Source of the DNA: Tistrella mobilis
GTDB taxonomy: Bacteria > Pseudomonadota > Alphaproteobacteria > Tistrellales > Tistrellaceae
DNA length: 64,000 nt
Assembly (NCBI RefSeq): GCF_041468085.1
Contig: NZ_CP121017.1
Span: 3,289,676 to 3,353,675 of the forward strand
Reading direction: 5' to 3'
The notes beneath the pieces were generated by a model. It had not been told where the DNA came from. It was given only the letters and a program-made list of their open reading frames with translations, and did no database searches. Below are positions 53,190-61,568 of the stretch, in pieces. The translations under genes were made by a program, and so were the position numbers. Position 1 is the stretch's first letter. Each line of letters starts with the position of its first letter.

Positions 53190-54416
53190 TCAGGTGAGCG
53201 CGATCCAGTCGGAGGCCGGCACGTAGCGCTTTTCCGAGAACCTGACCTGGTAGATGCGGCCCACCGGCACCGAATGGGTCTTCATCGAAATCGGCAGGCC
53301 GATGATGCCGCCGGTGTCCCAGTTCTCGATGCTCTCCAGCGCCGCCTTCATGTTTCTGGCGGTCATCTCCTGGCCGCCCTCAATCACCCGCCGGGCGATT
53401 TCGGCAAACAGCATGCCGGTGAACCAGCTGGCGACATAGGGGACGGGGCGGTAGGTCACGTCGGGCGCATGCTGCTTCGTCCAGGCGCGCATGGCGTCGA
53501 AATTGGCACCGCTGGCGTCACTGTCGTAATAGTTGTAGGGCATCACGCCCATGAAGCCGTCCGACGGCTCGCCTACCTGATCGATCAGCAGCTTGTCCAT
53601 GGTGTAATAGGTGCCCATGAACTTCGTCTTCAGACCCATCTGCTTCATCTGGACGATGAATTCGTTGATCGGCGACAGCACATAGCCGTGGAAGATCACA
53701 TAGTCGGGACGCGAGCGGCGCAGCTTCAGCACTTCCGCCGAGACGTCGACACTGCCGGGTTTGGTCACGATTTCATCGACCAGCTCGATACCCAGCGCCT
53801 TGGCGCGCGCCTTGGCCGAGGCGATCGGGTCGCGGCCGAATTCGGTGTCGCTGTAGACCAGCGCCAGCTTGGGCGCCGAACCGCCCGAGGCCTCGTTCTT
53901 GATGTATTGCAGCAGAATGCCGACCTGCTCGGCATAGCTGGGGCCGGCGATGAAGTGATAGGGATAGCGGCCGGGATCGGCGAGTTCCGAGGCGAAGCTC
54001 GCCCCCGACATCACCGTCGTGCCCATCTGGACCAGTTCCGAGGCGATCGCCTTTTCGAAGCCGGTGCTGTCGCCGAAATAGAAGGGCGGCTTGTGGGCGG
54101 CGGTGATCTTTTTGAAGGCCGCCACCGACACGTCGACCTTATAGCCGGTGTCTTCCATCACATAGCGCAGCTGGCGCCCGGCGACGCCGCCATTGGCGTT
54201 CTTCCATTCGACGAAATCGTTCAGCCCCTGATGGCCGGCGATGCCGGCAAAGGCGAAGACGCCGGTCATCGGCAGCGAACCGCCGATGACGATGTCGTCG
54301 GCCGCAAGCGCCATGCGCGGGTCGAGCCCGGATTTGAGCGCAAGGCCGAGGGCCGCGGCACCGCCGCCATATTTCAGGAGATCGCGGCGCGAGAGGCCGC
54401 GCATGATGCTGGACAT
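53190..54416 (-). CDS. ABC substrate-binding protein with Tat-like signal
   Basis: 408 residues. The N-terminus SRRDLLKYGGGAAALGLALK is a twin-arginine signal (SRRDLLK), unusual for a transporter protein but common in this subfamily. The mature part IVIGGSLPMTGVFAFAGIAG, GDSTGFEKAIASEL and LVYSDTEFGRDPIASAKARA is type I periplasmic-binding. A strong GGAGGAGA precedes the ATG. It lies between livM and livF of the same operon. Confidence 0.92.
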   Translation of the reverse strand: MSSIMRGLSRRDLLKYGGGAAALGLALKSGLDPRMALAADDIVIGGSLPMTGVFAFAGIAGHQGLNDFVEWKNANGGVAGRQLRYVMEDTGYKVDVSVAAFKKITAAHKPPFYFGDSTGFEKAIASELVQMGTTVMSGASFASELADPGRYPYHFIAGPSYAEQVGILLQYIKNEASGGSAPKLALVYSDTEFGRDPIASAKARAKALGIELVDEIVTKPGSVDVSAEVLKLRRSRPDYVIFHGYVLSPINEFIVQMKQMGLKTKFMGTYYTMDKLLIDQVGEPSDGFMGVMPYNYYDSDASGANFDAMRAWTKQHAPDVTYRPVPYVASWFTGMLFAEIARRVIEGGQEMTARNMKAALESIENWDTGGIIGLPISMKTHSVPVGRIYQVRFSEKRYVPASDWIALT

Positions 54417-54497
54417 GGGTGTCTCCTCCCTGACAAGGACGCCTGCCGCCGGTTCTGGCCGGCGGTCGTTGACGATCGTGCAGGCCCCGGGCACCCG

Positions 54498-55541
54498 TCA
54501 GGTGCGGAAGGGCCAGAGGTGGAAGAACCGCCGGAGCCTGCGCCACATCTCGGCCAGACCATGGGGTTCGAAGATCAGGAACAGGACGATCAGCAGGCCG
54601 AAGACCACCTCGCGCATCGGCGACAGCACGACCGGAGCCTGCGGGTAGAAGGGGGTGACCATGGTGGTCACGAAGCGCAGCGCCTCGGGGACCAGGGTCA
54701 TGAAGATCGCCCCCAGAATGCCGCCCAGGATCGAGCCCATCCCGCCGACGATGATCGCCGCCAGGAAGAAGATCGACATGGTGAGCGGGAAGCTTTCGGG
54801 CGTCACCACCCGGAAGAAATAGGCGAAGAGCCCGCCGGCCACCCCGGCATAGAAAGAGCTGAGCGCAAAGGCGTAGAGCTTCCAGCGCAGCAGGTCGATG
54901 CCCAGCACCTCGGCCGAGATGTCGCGGTCGCGGATGGCGATGAAGGCGCGCCCGACCCGGGTGCGGAACAGGTTGCGCGCGCCCATGCAGGCGATCACCG
55001 CCACCCCCATGATCAGCCAGTACATCGACCGGTCGTCGCCCAGCACCAGGCCGAAGAGTTCGGCCGGCGGCACCTGCAGGCCGCCGATGCCGCCGGTGAC
55101 CGGATCCCAATGGGCGAAGACGAAATGGGCGATGACCGAGGCGGCAAGCGTCGCGATCGCGAGATAAAGCCCCTTGACCCTGAGCGACGGCAGGCCGACC
55201 AGCACGCCGAAGGCGGCGGAGACGAGCCCCGCCAGCGGCAGGGTCAGAATGAAGGGCACCCCCCAGCGGCTGGCGAAGACCGCGACCGTATAGCCGCCGA
55301 TCCCCATGAAGGCCGCCTGGCCGAGCGAAATCTGGCCGGTGAAGCCGGTCAGGATGTTGAGCCCGGTGGCGCTGATCACGTTGATCGCGACCAGACAGGC
55401 CAGATAGATGGTGTAGTCGTTGCCGATCAGGGGAAAGACCAGGATGGCCACGATCAGGGCCGCGAACCACGCCCGGCGCACGGGCGTGTCGAAGATCATC
55501 TCGTCGGCGATATAGCTGGTCTTGGCGTCACCGATACGCAT
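54498..55541 (-). CDS. livM: ABC transporter permease, LivM type
   Basis: 347 residues, about nine membrane helices. LNILTGFTGQISLGQAAFMGIGGY-like loop, LRVKGLYLAIATLAASVI, FIAIRDRDISAEVLGIDL (coupling helix) and IIVGGMGSILGGILGA. Ends with a basic tail. Second permease of the acyl/aromatic-acid-type importer; 55 bases after livH. Confidence 0.93.
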   Translation of the reverse strand: MRIGDAKTSYIADEMIFDTPVRRAWFAALIVAILVFPLIGNDYTIYLACLVAINVISATGLNILTGFTGQISLGQAAFMGIGGYTVAVFASRWGVPFILTLPLAGLVSAAFGVLVGLPSLRVKGLYLAIATLAASVIAHFVFAHWDPVTGGIGGLQVPPAELFGLVLGDDRSMYWLIMGVAVIACMGARNLFRTRVGRAFIAIRDRDISAEVLGIDLLRWKLYAFALSSFYAGVAGGLFAYFFRVVTPESFPLTMSIFFLAAIIVGGMGSILGGILGAIFMTLVPEALRFVTTMVTPFYPQAPVVLSPMREVVFGLLIVLFLIFEPHGLAEMWRRLRRFFHLWPFRT

Positions 55542-55596
55542 CGCGATCCGGTCTCCGGTGCGGTGGTGGCGAAGGAAGGTCCGGCCGCGTGCCGGC

Positions 55597-56475
55597 TCAG
55601 AGGCGCTCGATCTCGCGGGTGCCGAACAGGCCGTAGGGGCGGATGATCAGAATCGCCGCCAGCAGGGTGAAGGTGGCGAGCTGGCGGTATTCACCGCCGA
55701 GATAGGTGCCGGCGATGGTCTCGATCCAGCCCACGAACAGCCCGCCGATCAGCGCGCCCAGAATGCTGTCGAGCCCGCCCAGGATCACGATCACCAGGAT
55801 CGACAGCCCGACCACGCCCATCTGCGGGCTGAGCCCGCCGCTGGCGGCAACCAGGATCCCGGAGATCGCCGCCGCAAAGGCCCCGGCCATCCAGGCGGCC
55901 GAGAACACCTTGGGCACGGCGATGCCCATCGAATAGGCCGCCGCCTGGTCGGACGCCGTGGCGCGAAGGGCCACGCCGCCGCGGGAGAAGCGGAAATAGA
56001 GCAGGTAGACGGCGATCACGCAGGCCGCGATCACGAAGGCCCAGGCGGATTTCGGCGCCACGAACATCTCGCCGATCATGATCGGCTCCCGCGGCAGGAA
56101 ATCGGGCAGCAGCTGCGGGTCGGCGGTCCAGAGCATTTCGGCCAGGCCGATCAGCACGCTGGCGATGCCGACCGTCACCATCACCACCGAGATCGGGTTC
56201 TCGCCCAGCATCGGCCGGATCGCGACCCGCTCGATGATGCCGCCCAGAAGCGATCCGCCGATCACCGCCAGCGGCAGAGACACATACCAGGGCCAGTCGA
56301 GGATGCCGGCGAAGGTGAGGAACAGATAAGCCGAGAACATCATCATCTCGCCGACGGCGAAATTGATGACCCGCGTGGCCTTGTAGATGATCACGAATCC
56401 GAGGGCGATCAGGGCATAGAGCCCGCCGGTCGCCAGCCCCGCAAGGCTGACTTCGCCGAAGAACAGCCAATCCAA
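55597..56475 (-). CDS. livH: ABC transporter permease, LivH type
   Basis: 292 residues with about eight helices. GGLYALIALGFVIIYKATRVINFAVGEMMM-type N-terminus (GGLYALIALGFVIIYKATRV), LRATASDQAAAYSMGI (coupling helix) and VIVILGGLDSILGALIGG. First permease of the operon, 87 bases after livG. Confidence 0.93.
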   Translation of the reverse strand: MDWLFFGEVSLAGLATGGLYALIALGFVIIYKATRVINFAVGEMMMFSAYLFLTFAGILDWPWYVSLPLAVIGGSLLGGIIERVAIRPMLGENPISVVMVTVGIASVLIGLAEMLWTADPQLLPDFLPREPIMIGEMFVAPKSAWAFVIAACVIAVYLLYFRFSRGGVALRATASDQAAAYSMGIAVPKVFSAAWMAGAFAAAISGILVAASGGLSPQMGVVGLSILVIVILGGLDSILGALIGGLFVGWIETIAGTYLGGEYRQLATFTLLAAILIIRPYGLFGTREIERL

Positions 56476-56562
56476 CGGCCGCCTCCTTCCACATGCAGGA
56501 TGCTAGGCAAGGGGGGATTTCTGGTCGTACAGGGCTGGTTCGGGCAGAAAGACGGCCACGGG

Positions 56563-57378
56563 TCAGGCCGCCGCCTGCCCCGCCTCCAGCCGTGCGCGCA
56601 TCTGCCCGACATCGCCCGCCCCCAGATAGGCGCGGATCACTTCAGGATCTTTCTGGACCTCGGCCGGCCGGCCGGCGGCGATGCGCTTGCCGAAATTCAG
56701 CACCGCGACGTGATCGGAAATGTCCATCACCAGCCCCATATCGTGTTCGACCATGAGCACGGTGACGCCCCATTCCTCCTTCACGTCCAGGATGAAGCGG
56801 GCCATGTCTTCGCGTTCCTCGCGGTTCATGCCCGCCACCGGCTCGTCCAGCATCAGCACGGCCGGCCGCATGGCCAGCGCGCGCGCCAGCTCCACCCGCT
56901 TCTGCAGGCCGTAAGGCAGGGCGCCGACGGGAAGCCCGCGGATATGGTCGATTTCCAGGAAATCGATGATCCGCTCCTCCACCTCCTGCCGCAGCCGCGC
57001 CTCTTCCGCCCGCGCCCGGCCGCGATAGATCAGGGCATCGATCAGCCCGGTCTTCAGATGGACATGCGCGCCGAGCTTGATGTTGTCGAGCACGGTCATG
57101 CCGCGGAACAGGGCGATGTTCTGGAAAGTGCGGGCAAGCCCCAGCGCCGCACGGGCCGGCGGCTTCAGGCGGCTGACGTCCCGGCCGCGAAAGCGCACCG
57201 TGCCGGTGTCGGGCTTGTAGAAGCCCGAGATGGCGTTGAACAGAGAGGTCTTACCTGCGCCATTGGGGCCGATCACGGTGGTGATCGTGCCTTCCTTCAC
57301 GGTGAGCGATACATCGGTCAGGGCGGCCACGCCGCCGAACTTCAAGCCGACGCCCTCAACCTCCAATATGGCTGTCAT
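56563..57378 (-). CDS. livG: ABC transporter ATP-binding protein, LivG type
   Basis: 271 residues. Walker A GPNGAGKTS, LARTFQNIALFRGMTVLDNI, a signature-like LPYGLQKRVELAR (Gly-Leu-Gln in place of the usual SGGQ), Walker B VLMLDEPVAGMN and VLMVEHDMGLVMD. The ATG was placed at MTAILEVEG, matching the family N-terminus. First gene of livG-livH-livM-SBP-livF-ligase. A candidate promoter lies about 150 bases upstream. Confidence 0.93.
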   Translation of the reverse strand: MTAILEVEGVGLKFGGVAALTDVSLTVKEGTITTVIGPNGAGKTSLFNAISGFYKPDTGTVRFRGRDVSRLKPPARAALGLARTFQNIALFRGMTVLDNIKLGAHVHLKTGLIDALIYRGRARAEEARLRQEVEERIIDFLEIDHIRGLPVGALPYGLQKRVELARALAMRPAVLMLDEPVAGMNREEREDMARFILDVKEEWGVTVLMVEHDMGLVMDISDHVAVLNFGKRIAAGRPAEVQKDPEVIRAYLGAGDVGQMRARLEAGQAAA

Positions 57379-57529
57379 GTAGCACCCGTCCGACGGCAGA
57401 CGGGCGGATGCACCTCTCCCGTCTCCCCGGCACGGGCGCATCCGTGCCGTCGATGGTGATCGTTCACCGGTAATGTCTCCCTCCCTCGCGGGGTGGTCTT
57501 TATTATTTTAGAACCACTCCCGTCCCTTC

Positions 57530-57558
57530 AGGCTAGGAAACTGTCCGATGGGTGTCAA
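57530..57558 (-). promoter_or_regulatory. Candidate promoter of the ABC/acyl-CoA ligase operon
   Basis: A perfect TTGACA (-35) with a 17-base spacer to a weak TAGCCT (-10) on the minus strand, about 150 bases before livG. The region is AT-rich. Confidence 0.4.
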
Positions 57559-57564
57559 TTGGCA

Positions 57565-57578
57565 TTACCCACGGGTAA
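57565..57578. promoter_or_regulatory. Palindrome TTACCC-AC-GGGTAA, operator candidate
   Basis: Perfect six-base arms immediately upstream of the candidate -35 of the ABC operon and between it and the MBL gene's terminator. TetR-type regulators of fatty/aromatic-acid operons use sites of this size. Confidence 0.45.
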
Positions 57579-57604
57579 AAAGATTTCCACGCTGTAAAAG
57601 CGAC

Positions 57605-57638
57605 AGCCCGCGCCCCCGGAGGTCCGGTGGCGCGGGCT
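57605..57638 (-). terminator. Hairpin terminator after the MBL-fold gene
   Basis: A 10-bp perfect stem AGCCCGCGCC / GGCGCGGGCT with a 14-base loop that itself can pair (CCGG/CCGG). On the minus strand GTCGCTTTTAC follows. It lies 52 bases after the gene's stop. Confidence 0.6.
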
Positions 57639-57690
57639 GGCTGCAAACCCATAGATTGTGCCGGTGGAAACCGGCCGGACCCGCCGGCTG

Positions 57691-58731
57691 TCAGACGGCG
57701 ACGAAGCGCCAGATACCGTCCGGGCCGGTTTCGCGGCGGATGGCGTTGCGGTGGACCAGATTGTTGATATGGGCCAGCGCCTCCCCCGTGGCGAAGACCA
57801 GCTGCTGGGCATCGAGCGTGCGATTGCCGAACAGCAGCGGGAAGGTGTCGCGCACGGTGCAGGGCCCGGCGCGGCAGGCGGTCAGGATTGCCTCCAGCCG
57901 GTCGTGGTGATGGGCGGCCAGCGCCTCGATCCGGTGATGCAGGCCGTAGAAGGGCGCATCATGGGCCGGCAGTACCAGGGTGTCCTCGGGCAGTTCCAGG
58001 AATTGCGGCATGTCCGCCAGGAACATCGCCAGCGGATCGCCATCGGGCTCGGTCGGCCAGACCGCGACATTGGGGCTGATCCGCGGCAGGACCTGATCGC
58101 CCGAAATCAGCACCCCGCGCTTTTCCGAATAAAGCGAGACATGCTCCACCGCATGGCCGCGGCCGATCAGCACCTGCCATTCATCACCGCCGAAGACGAC
58201 CTTCGCCTCGCGGCTCATGCGCAGGAAGCTCTGCGGCAGTTCCGACACGCCCTTGCGATAGCCGCTGGTGCGGCCGTGAATGCCCTCGATCTCTTCGGTG
58301 GTCAGCCCCGCCTTGCGGTAGTAGGAAAGCCGGGCGTCATGGGCGCCCGAGGCGACCTCGAACCACACCGCCCGCGCCATCAGCCATTCACCCAGCGAGG
58401 CATGGAAACGCGCGCCCTCCCAGCGGCGGACCATCCAGCCGGCCAGACCCATATGGTCGGGGTGGTAGTGGGTCACGACCACATCGACCACCGGCCGGCC
58501 ACCAAGCGTCGCCTCGAATACCTGTTCCCAGAGATCCGTGGTCATGCGGGTGTTGATGCCGGTATCGACGACGGTCCAGCCCTCGGGCCCGTCGACCAGC
58601 CAGAGATTGATGTGGTTGAGCGCAAAGGGCAGCGGCATCCGGACCCAGAAGACGCCCGGGGCGACCTCCAGGCTCTGCCCCGGCTCCGGGCGCGTGGTCA
58701 GGGGATAGACGACCCCGGCGGCACGATCCAT
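57691..58731 (-). CDS. Metallo-beta-lactamase-fold hydrolase
   Basis: 346 residues. The zinc motif THYHPDHMG (HxHxDH), a later His in GRGHAVEHVSLYS, Asp in LISGDQVLP and His in VLPAHDAPFYGLHHR complete a binuclear site. The C-terminal helical extension (about 90 residues) is typical of a bacterial group of thioesterase/lactonase-like MBL proteins. Likely hydrolyses a thioester or ester; its neighbours (acyl-CoA dehydrogenase and ligase) make an acyl-CoA-related substrate plausible. It is separated from both by more than 200 bases. Confidence 0.88.
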   Translation of the reverse strand: MDRAAGVVYPLTTRPEPGQSLEVAPGVFWVRMPLPFALNHINLWLVDGPEGWTVVDTGINTRMTTDLWEQVFEATLGGRPVVDVVVTHYHPDHMGLAGWMVRRWEGARFHASLGEWLMARAVWFEVASGAHDARLSYYRKAGLTTEEIEGIHGRTSGYRKGVSELPQSFLRMSREAKVVFGGDEWQVLIGRGHAVEHVSLYSEKRGVLISGDQVLPRISPNVAVWPTEPDGDPLAMFLADMPQFLELPEDTLVLPAHDAPFYGLHHRIEALAAHHHDRLEAILTACRAGPCTVRDTFPLLFGNRTLDAQQLVFATGEALAHINNLVHRNAIRRETGPDGIWRFVAV

Positions 58732-58935
58732 GTCTTGGCCTTTCCTTGCATCACCTCCCCCTCATCAGACAGATCCGTCTTCAGATTGCGACCCCCGTCT
58801 CTGCGGACGTTCGGGCCGTTTTCGGCAGCGACACGGCCTTCCCGGCGGCTTCTGAGCGGCCGTCTCCGGAAGGCGCGTCGCAGCCGGGGCCGGGCGGCTG
58901 CCCGCCCTGCCCCGGTGCATGCGCATGTCGTACGA

Positions 58936-60732
58936 TCAGGCGGCGAACTGCTCGGGGCTGAGCGCCATGATCGAGGCCGAGCCGGCCTTGACCGTGCGGG
59001 CAAGCCCGGCCGCCAGCGGCAGAACCTGTTCGGCATAGAAGCGGGCGGTGATCAGCTTCGCTTCCAGGAAGGCCGCATCATCGGCGCCTTCCGAAAGACC
59101 GCGGATCGCGGCCGCGGCCGAGATCGCCATCATCCAGCCGCCGGCGACCGTGCCCATCAGCCGGGCATAGGCGGTGGCACCCGCGAGCACGGCCTGGGCA
59201 TCGCTGCCGGCCCGGGCGATCAGCCAGTCGGTGGCATCATCGGCGGCAGCCACCGCCTCGGCCAGCGCAGCGGCGATGGTCGCGGCATCATCACCTTCCA
59301 CCGCCTTCAGCGCCTCGGCGGCAGCCCCCATCTCGGCGACCAGCGCCTTGATCGACTGGCCATTGTCCATCGACAGCTTGCGGCCGACCAGGTCCATGGC
59401 CTGGATGCCGTTGGTGCCCTCGTAGATCAGGCAGATACGGGCATCGCGCAGATGCTGGGCGGCGCCGGTCTCTTCCACATAGCCCATGCCGCCATGGATC
59501 TGCACACCGGTCGAGGCCAGTTCGAAGCCCAGATCGGTCGACCAGCCCTTCACGATCGGGATCAGCACCTCGACCCGGCGCTGGGCCTGACGGCGAGCCT
59601 CCGCATCCTCGGTATGACGGGCACGGTCGATCATCGCGGCGGTATAAAGGCCAAGCGCACGGGCGGCCTCGGTCTGCGACTTCATCAGCATCAGGTTGCG
59701 GCGCACATCCGGATGCATAATCAGCGGTGCCGCGCCCTCAGCGCCGGCGGCACGGCCCTGGCGGCGCTCCTGCGCATAGGCCAGCGCCTGCTGATAGGCG
59801 CGCTCGGCGATCGCATAGCCCTGGATGCCGACATTCAGCCGGGCATTGTTCATCATGGTGAACATGTACTGCAGGCCGCGATTCTCTTCGCCGATCAGAT
59901 AGCCGGTGGCACCGCCACCGTCGCCGAACTGCATCACCGCGGTCGGGCTGCCATGGATGCCGAGCTTGTGCTCAAGGCTGGCACAGCGCAGGTCGTTGCG
60001 CCGGCCCAGCGTGCCGTCGGCATTGACCAGGAATTTCGGCACGATGAACAGCGAGATGCCCTTCACGCCTGCCGGCGCGTCCGGGGTGCGCGCCAGCACC
60101 AGATGGACGATGTTCTCGGTCAGGTCGTGCTCGCCATAGGTGATGAAGATCTTGGTGCCGGTGATGGCATAGGTGCCGTCATCCTGCTTCACCGCCTTGG
60201 TGCGCAGCAGCGCCAGATCCGATCCGGCCTGCGGTTCGGTCAGGCACATCGTGCCGGTCCATTCGCCCGAGACCAGCTTTTCCAGATAGGTCTGCTTCTG
60301 CGCGTCGGAGCCGTGGGCGGTCAGCGCCTCGACCGCACCGATGGTGAGCAACGGGCAGAGCCCCCAGGCCATGTTGGCCGAATTCCACATCTCGGCGCAG
60401 GCCGAGGCGACGGTGATCGGCAGGCCCTGGCCGCCGAATTCCGGCTCGAACGGGATCGAGTTCCAGCCGCCGTCGACAAACTGGCGATAGGCCTCGCGCC
60501 AGCCTTCCGGCGTGCGGACCACGCCGTTCTCGACCTTCGAGCCCGTCTGATCACCGGTGCGGTTCAGCGGTGCGATCACCCCGCCGGCCAGCTTCCCGGC
60601 TTCTTCAAGGATGGCGTCCACGGTATCGGGGGTCGCCGCATCGCAGCCCGGAAGCTGCGACAGGCCTTCGATGTCGACGATCTCGCGCATCACGAAGCGC
60701 ATGTCGCGGATGGGTGCCGTGTAACCGAACAT
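58936..60732 (-). CDS. Acyl-CoA dehydrogenase, DmdC-type
   Basis: 598 residues, longer than classical acyl-CoA dehydrogenases (about 380) because of an N-terminal extra part and a C-terminal domain. FAD-binding MCLTEPQAGSDLALLRTKA, ITGTKIFITYGEHDL, LEHKLGIHGSPTAVM, MMNNARLNVGIQG and the catalytic Glu region CLIYEGTNGIQAMDLVGRK. The long form matches AcdA/DmdC enzymes (3-methylmercaptopropionyl-CoA or medium-chain substrates). The exact substrate is unknown; the neighbouring ligase, MBL and phasin suggest fatty-acid metabolism. Confidence 0.92.
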   Translation of the reverse strand: MFGYTAPIRDMRFVMREIVDIEGLSQLPGCDAATPDTVDAILEEAGKLAGGVIAPLNRTGDQTGSKVENGVVRTPEGWREAYRQFVDGGWNSIPFEPEFGGQGLPITVASACAEMWNSANMAWGLCPLLTIGAVEALTAHGSDAQKQTYLEKLVSGEWTGTMCLTEPQAGSDLALLRTKAVKQDDGTYAITGTKIFITYGEHDLTENIVHLVLARTPDAPAGVKGISLFIVPKFLVNADGTLGRRNDLRCASLEHKLGIHGSPTAVMQFGDGGGATGYLIGEENRGLQYMFTMMNNARLNVGIQGYAIAERAYQQALAYAQERRQGRAAGAEGAAPLIMHPDVRRNLMLMKSQTEAARALGLYTAAMIDRARHTEDAEARRQAQRRVEVLIPIVKGWSTDLGFELASTGVQIHGGMGYVEETGAAQHLRDARICLIYEGTNGIQAMDLVGRKLSMDNGQSIKALVAEMGAAAEALKAVEGDDAATIAAALAEAVAAADDATDWLIARAGSDAQAVLAGATAYARLMGTVAGGWMMAISAAAAIRGLSEGADDAAFLEAKLITARFYAEQVLPLAAGLARTVKAGSASIMALSPEQFAA

Positions 60733-61051
60733 GGATGTCCTCGAAGTCTCGGGTCCGTGGGGAAGTCTCGGGGCCGTAGGTAAAGAGTGCAGGATGACTG
60801 GAAAGATCGGCCGGCCAGCGCGAAAAGCAAACGCTCGCTTGGCAATATTCCATCACCAGGGGCCGCCCGAAGGACCTCTCTGGTACAAGCCGGCCCCTCG
60901 ATGCGACCGCCCCCCGCCGGAAAGCGGGCTGCTTTCGCCCGACGTTATAACATCTGCGGCAGACGCGTGCAGGGGATAAACGTCACGAGGCCCGGCACCA
61001 CCGCCTGGACAGGCGACGGGCCGGGCCCCGGAAGGCAATGCAGAGCCGTGC
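60733..61051. other. Intergenic region between phasin and acyl-CoA dehydrogenase genes
   Basis: About 320 bases, both neighbours on the minus strand. It holds a 19-bp tandem duplication just upstream of the dehydrogenase ATG (listed separately) and a GTTATAAC palindrome near 60944 that could be part of a promoter. No gene is seen. Confidence 0.5.
60743..60780. repeat. 19-bp tandem duplication upstream of the acyl-CoA dehydrogenase
   Basis: GAAGTCTCGGGTCCGTGGG is followed immediately by a copy with two substitutions. It begins eleven bases from the ATG, so it is in the 5' untranslated region, and on the coding strand supplies repeated CCC-GAGACTTC units. It may affect translation or be a recent slippage event. 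Confidence 0.65.
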
Positions 61052-61438
61052 TCAGTCGACCGCCTGATGATGGGCTGCGGTCACAGCCGGCGTGACGGCC
61101 GCGGCCGAGAAGGCCTCGGTCGCCAGCGCGGTCAGCCGGGTCGCCTCGTCCATATAGTCGCGAACCGCCTTCTGGGCGAAGCCGTTGGCCATCTCGATGA
61201 AGTCGACCGGCGAGCGGCAGGCGCTGAGTTGTTTCTGGCTGGCGAAATCTTCGTTCAGCCGGCCCATCACGAACCGGCTGTATTCCTGGGCGATGCGTCC
61301 GGCCGCATCCACGACCGCTCGGTTGATCTGAAACCAGGTCTCCACGGCCTCGCGGCCACCGGTCATCATCGTGTCGAACGACACCGGCGGCATAAGCGCG
61401 GCCTCGGGCGCGGTGGTCTTGAAGGGGCTGACGGTCAT
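61052..61438 (-). CDS. Phasin family protein
   Basis: 128 residues, mostly amphipathic helix: AVETWFQINRAVVDAAGRIAQ, FVMGRLNEDFASQKQLSAC, SPVDFIEMANGFAQKAVRDY and ATRLTALATEAF. Coats polyhydroxyalkanoate granules. GGAGGAAA precedes the ATG. The phaC/phaR genes are not in the window. A dyad ATTGAT-N4-ATCAAT lies upstream. Confidence 0.9.
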   Translation of the reverse strand: MTVSPFKTTAPEAALMPPVSFDTMMTGGREAVETWFQINRAVVDAAGRIAQEYSRFVMGRLNEDFASQKQLSACRSPVDFIEMANGFAQKAVRDYMDEATRLTALATEAFSAAAVTPAVTAAHHQAVD

Positions 61439-61522
61439 GGCTGTTTCCTCCACCTCAGAGGGGGCGGTGCGACAGCGGGGGTCGCATTCATCTTTCATTT
61501 ACCATGCCATGAAAATCAACAC

Positions 61523-61538
61523 ATTGATCTGCATCAAT
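61523..61538. promoter_or_regulatory. Inverted repeat ATTGAT-CTGC-ATCAAT upstream of phasin gene
   Basis: Perfect six-base arms, about 90 bases upstream of the phasin ATG and just past the stop of the LysR gene. The half-site resembles that of the palindrome between the LysR and SDR genes. Confidence 0.45.
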
Positions 61539-61568
61539 TTCCACTCCAGCCCGCAATCAGGCCCGGCC

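Noticed and set aside
57658-60783. 1041-codon plus-strand frame across the MBL and acyl-CoA dehydrogenase genes
   Set aside because: Spans two real opposite-strand genes and their gap; composition is that of antisense shadow.
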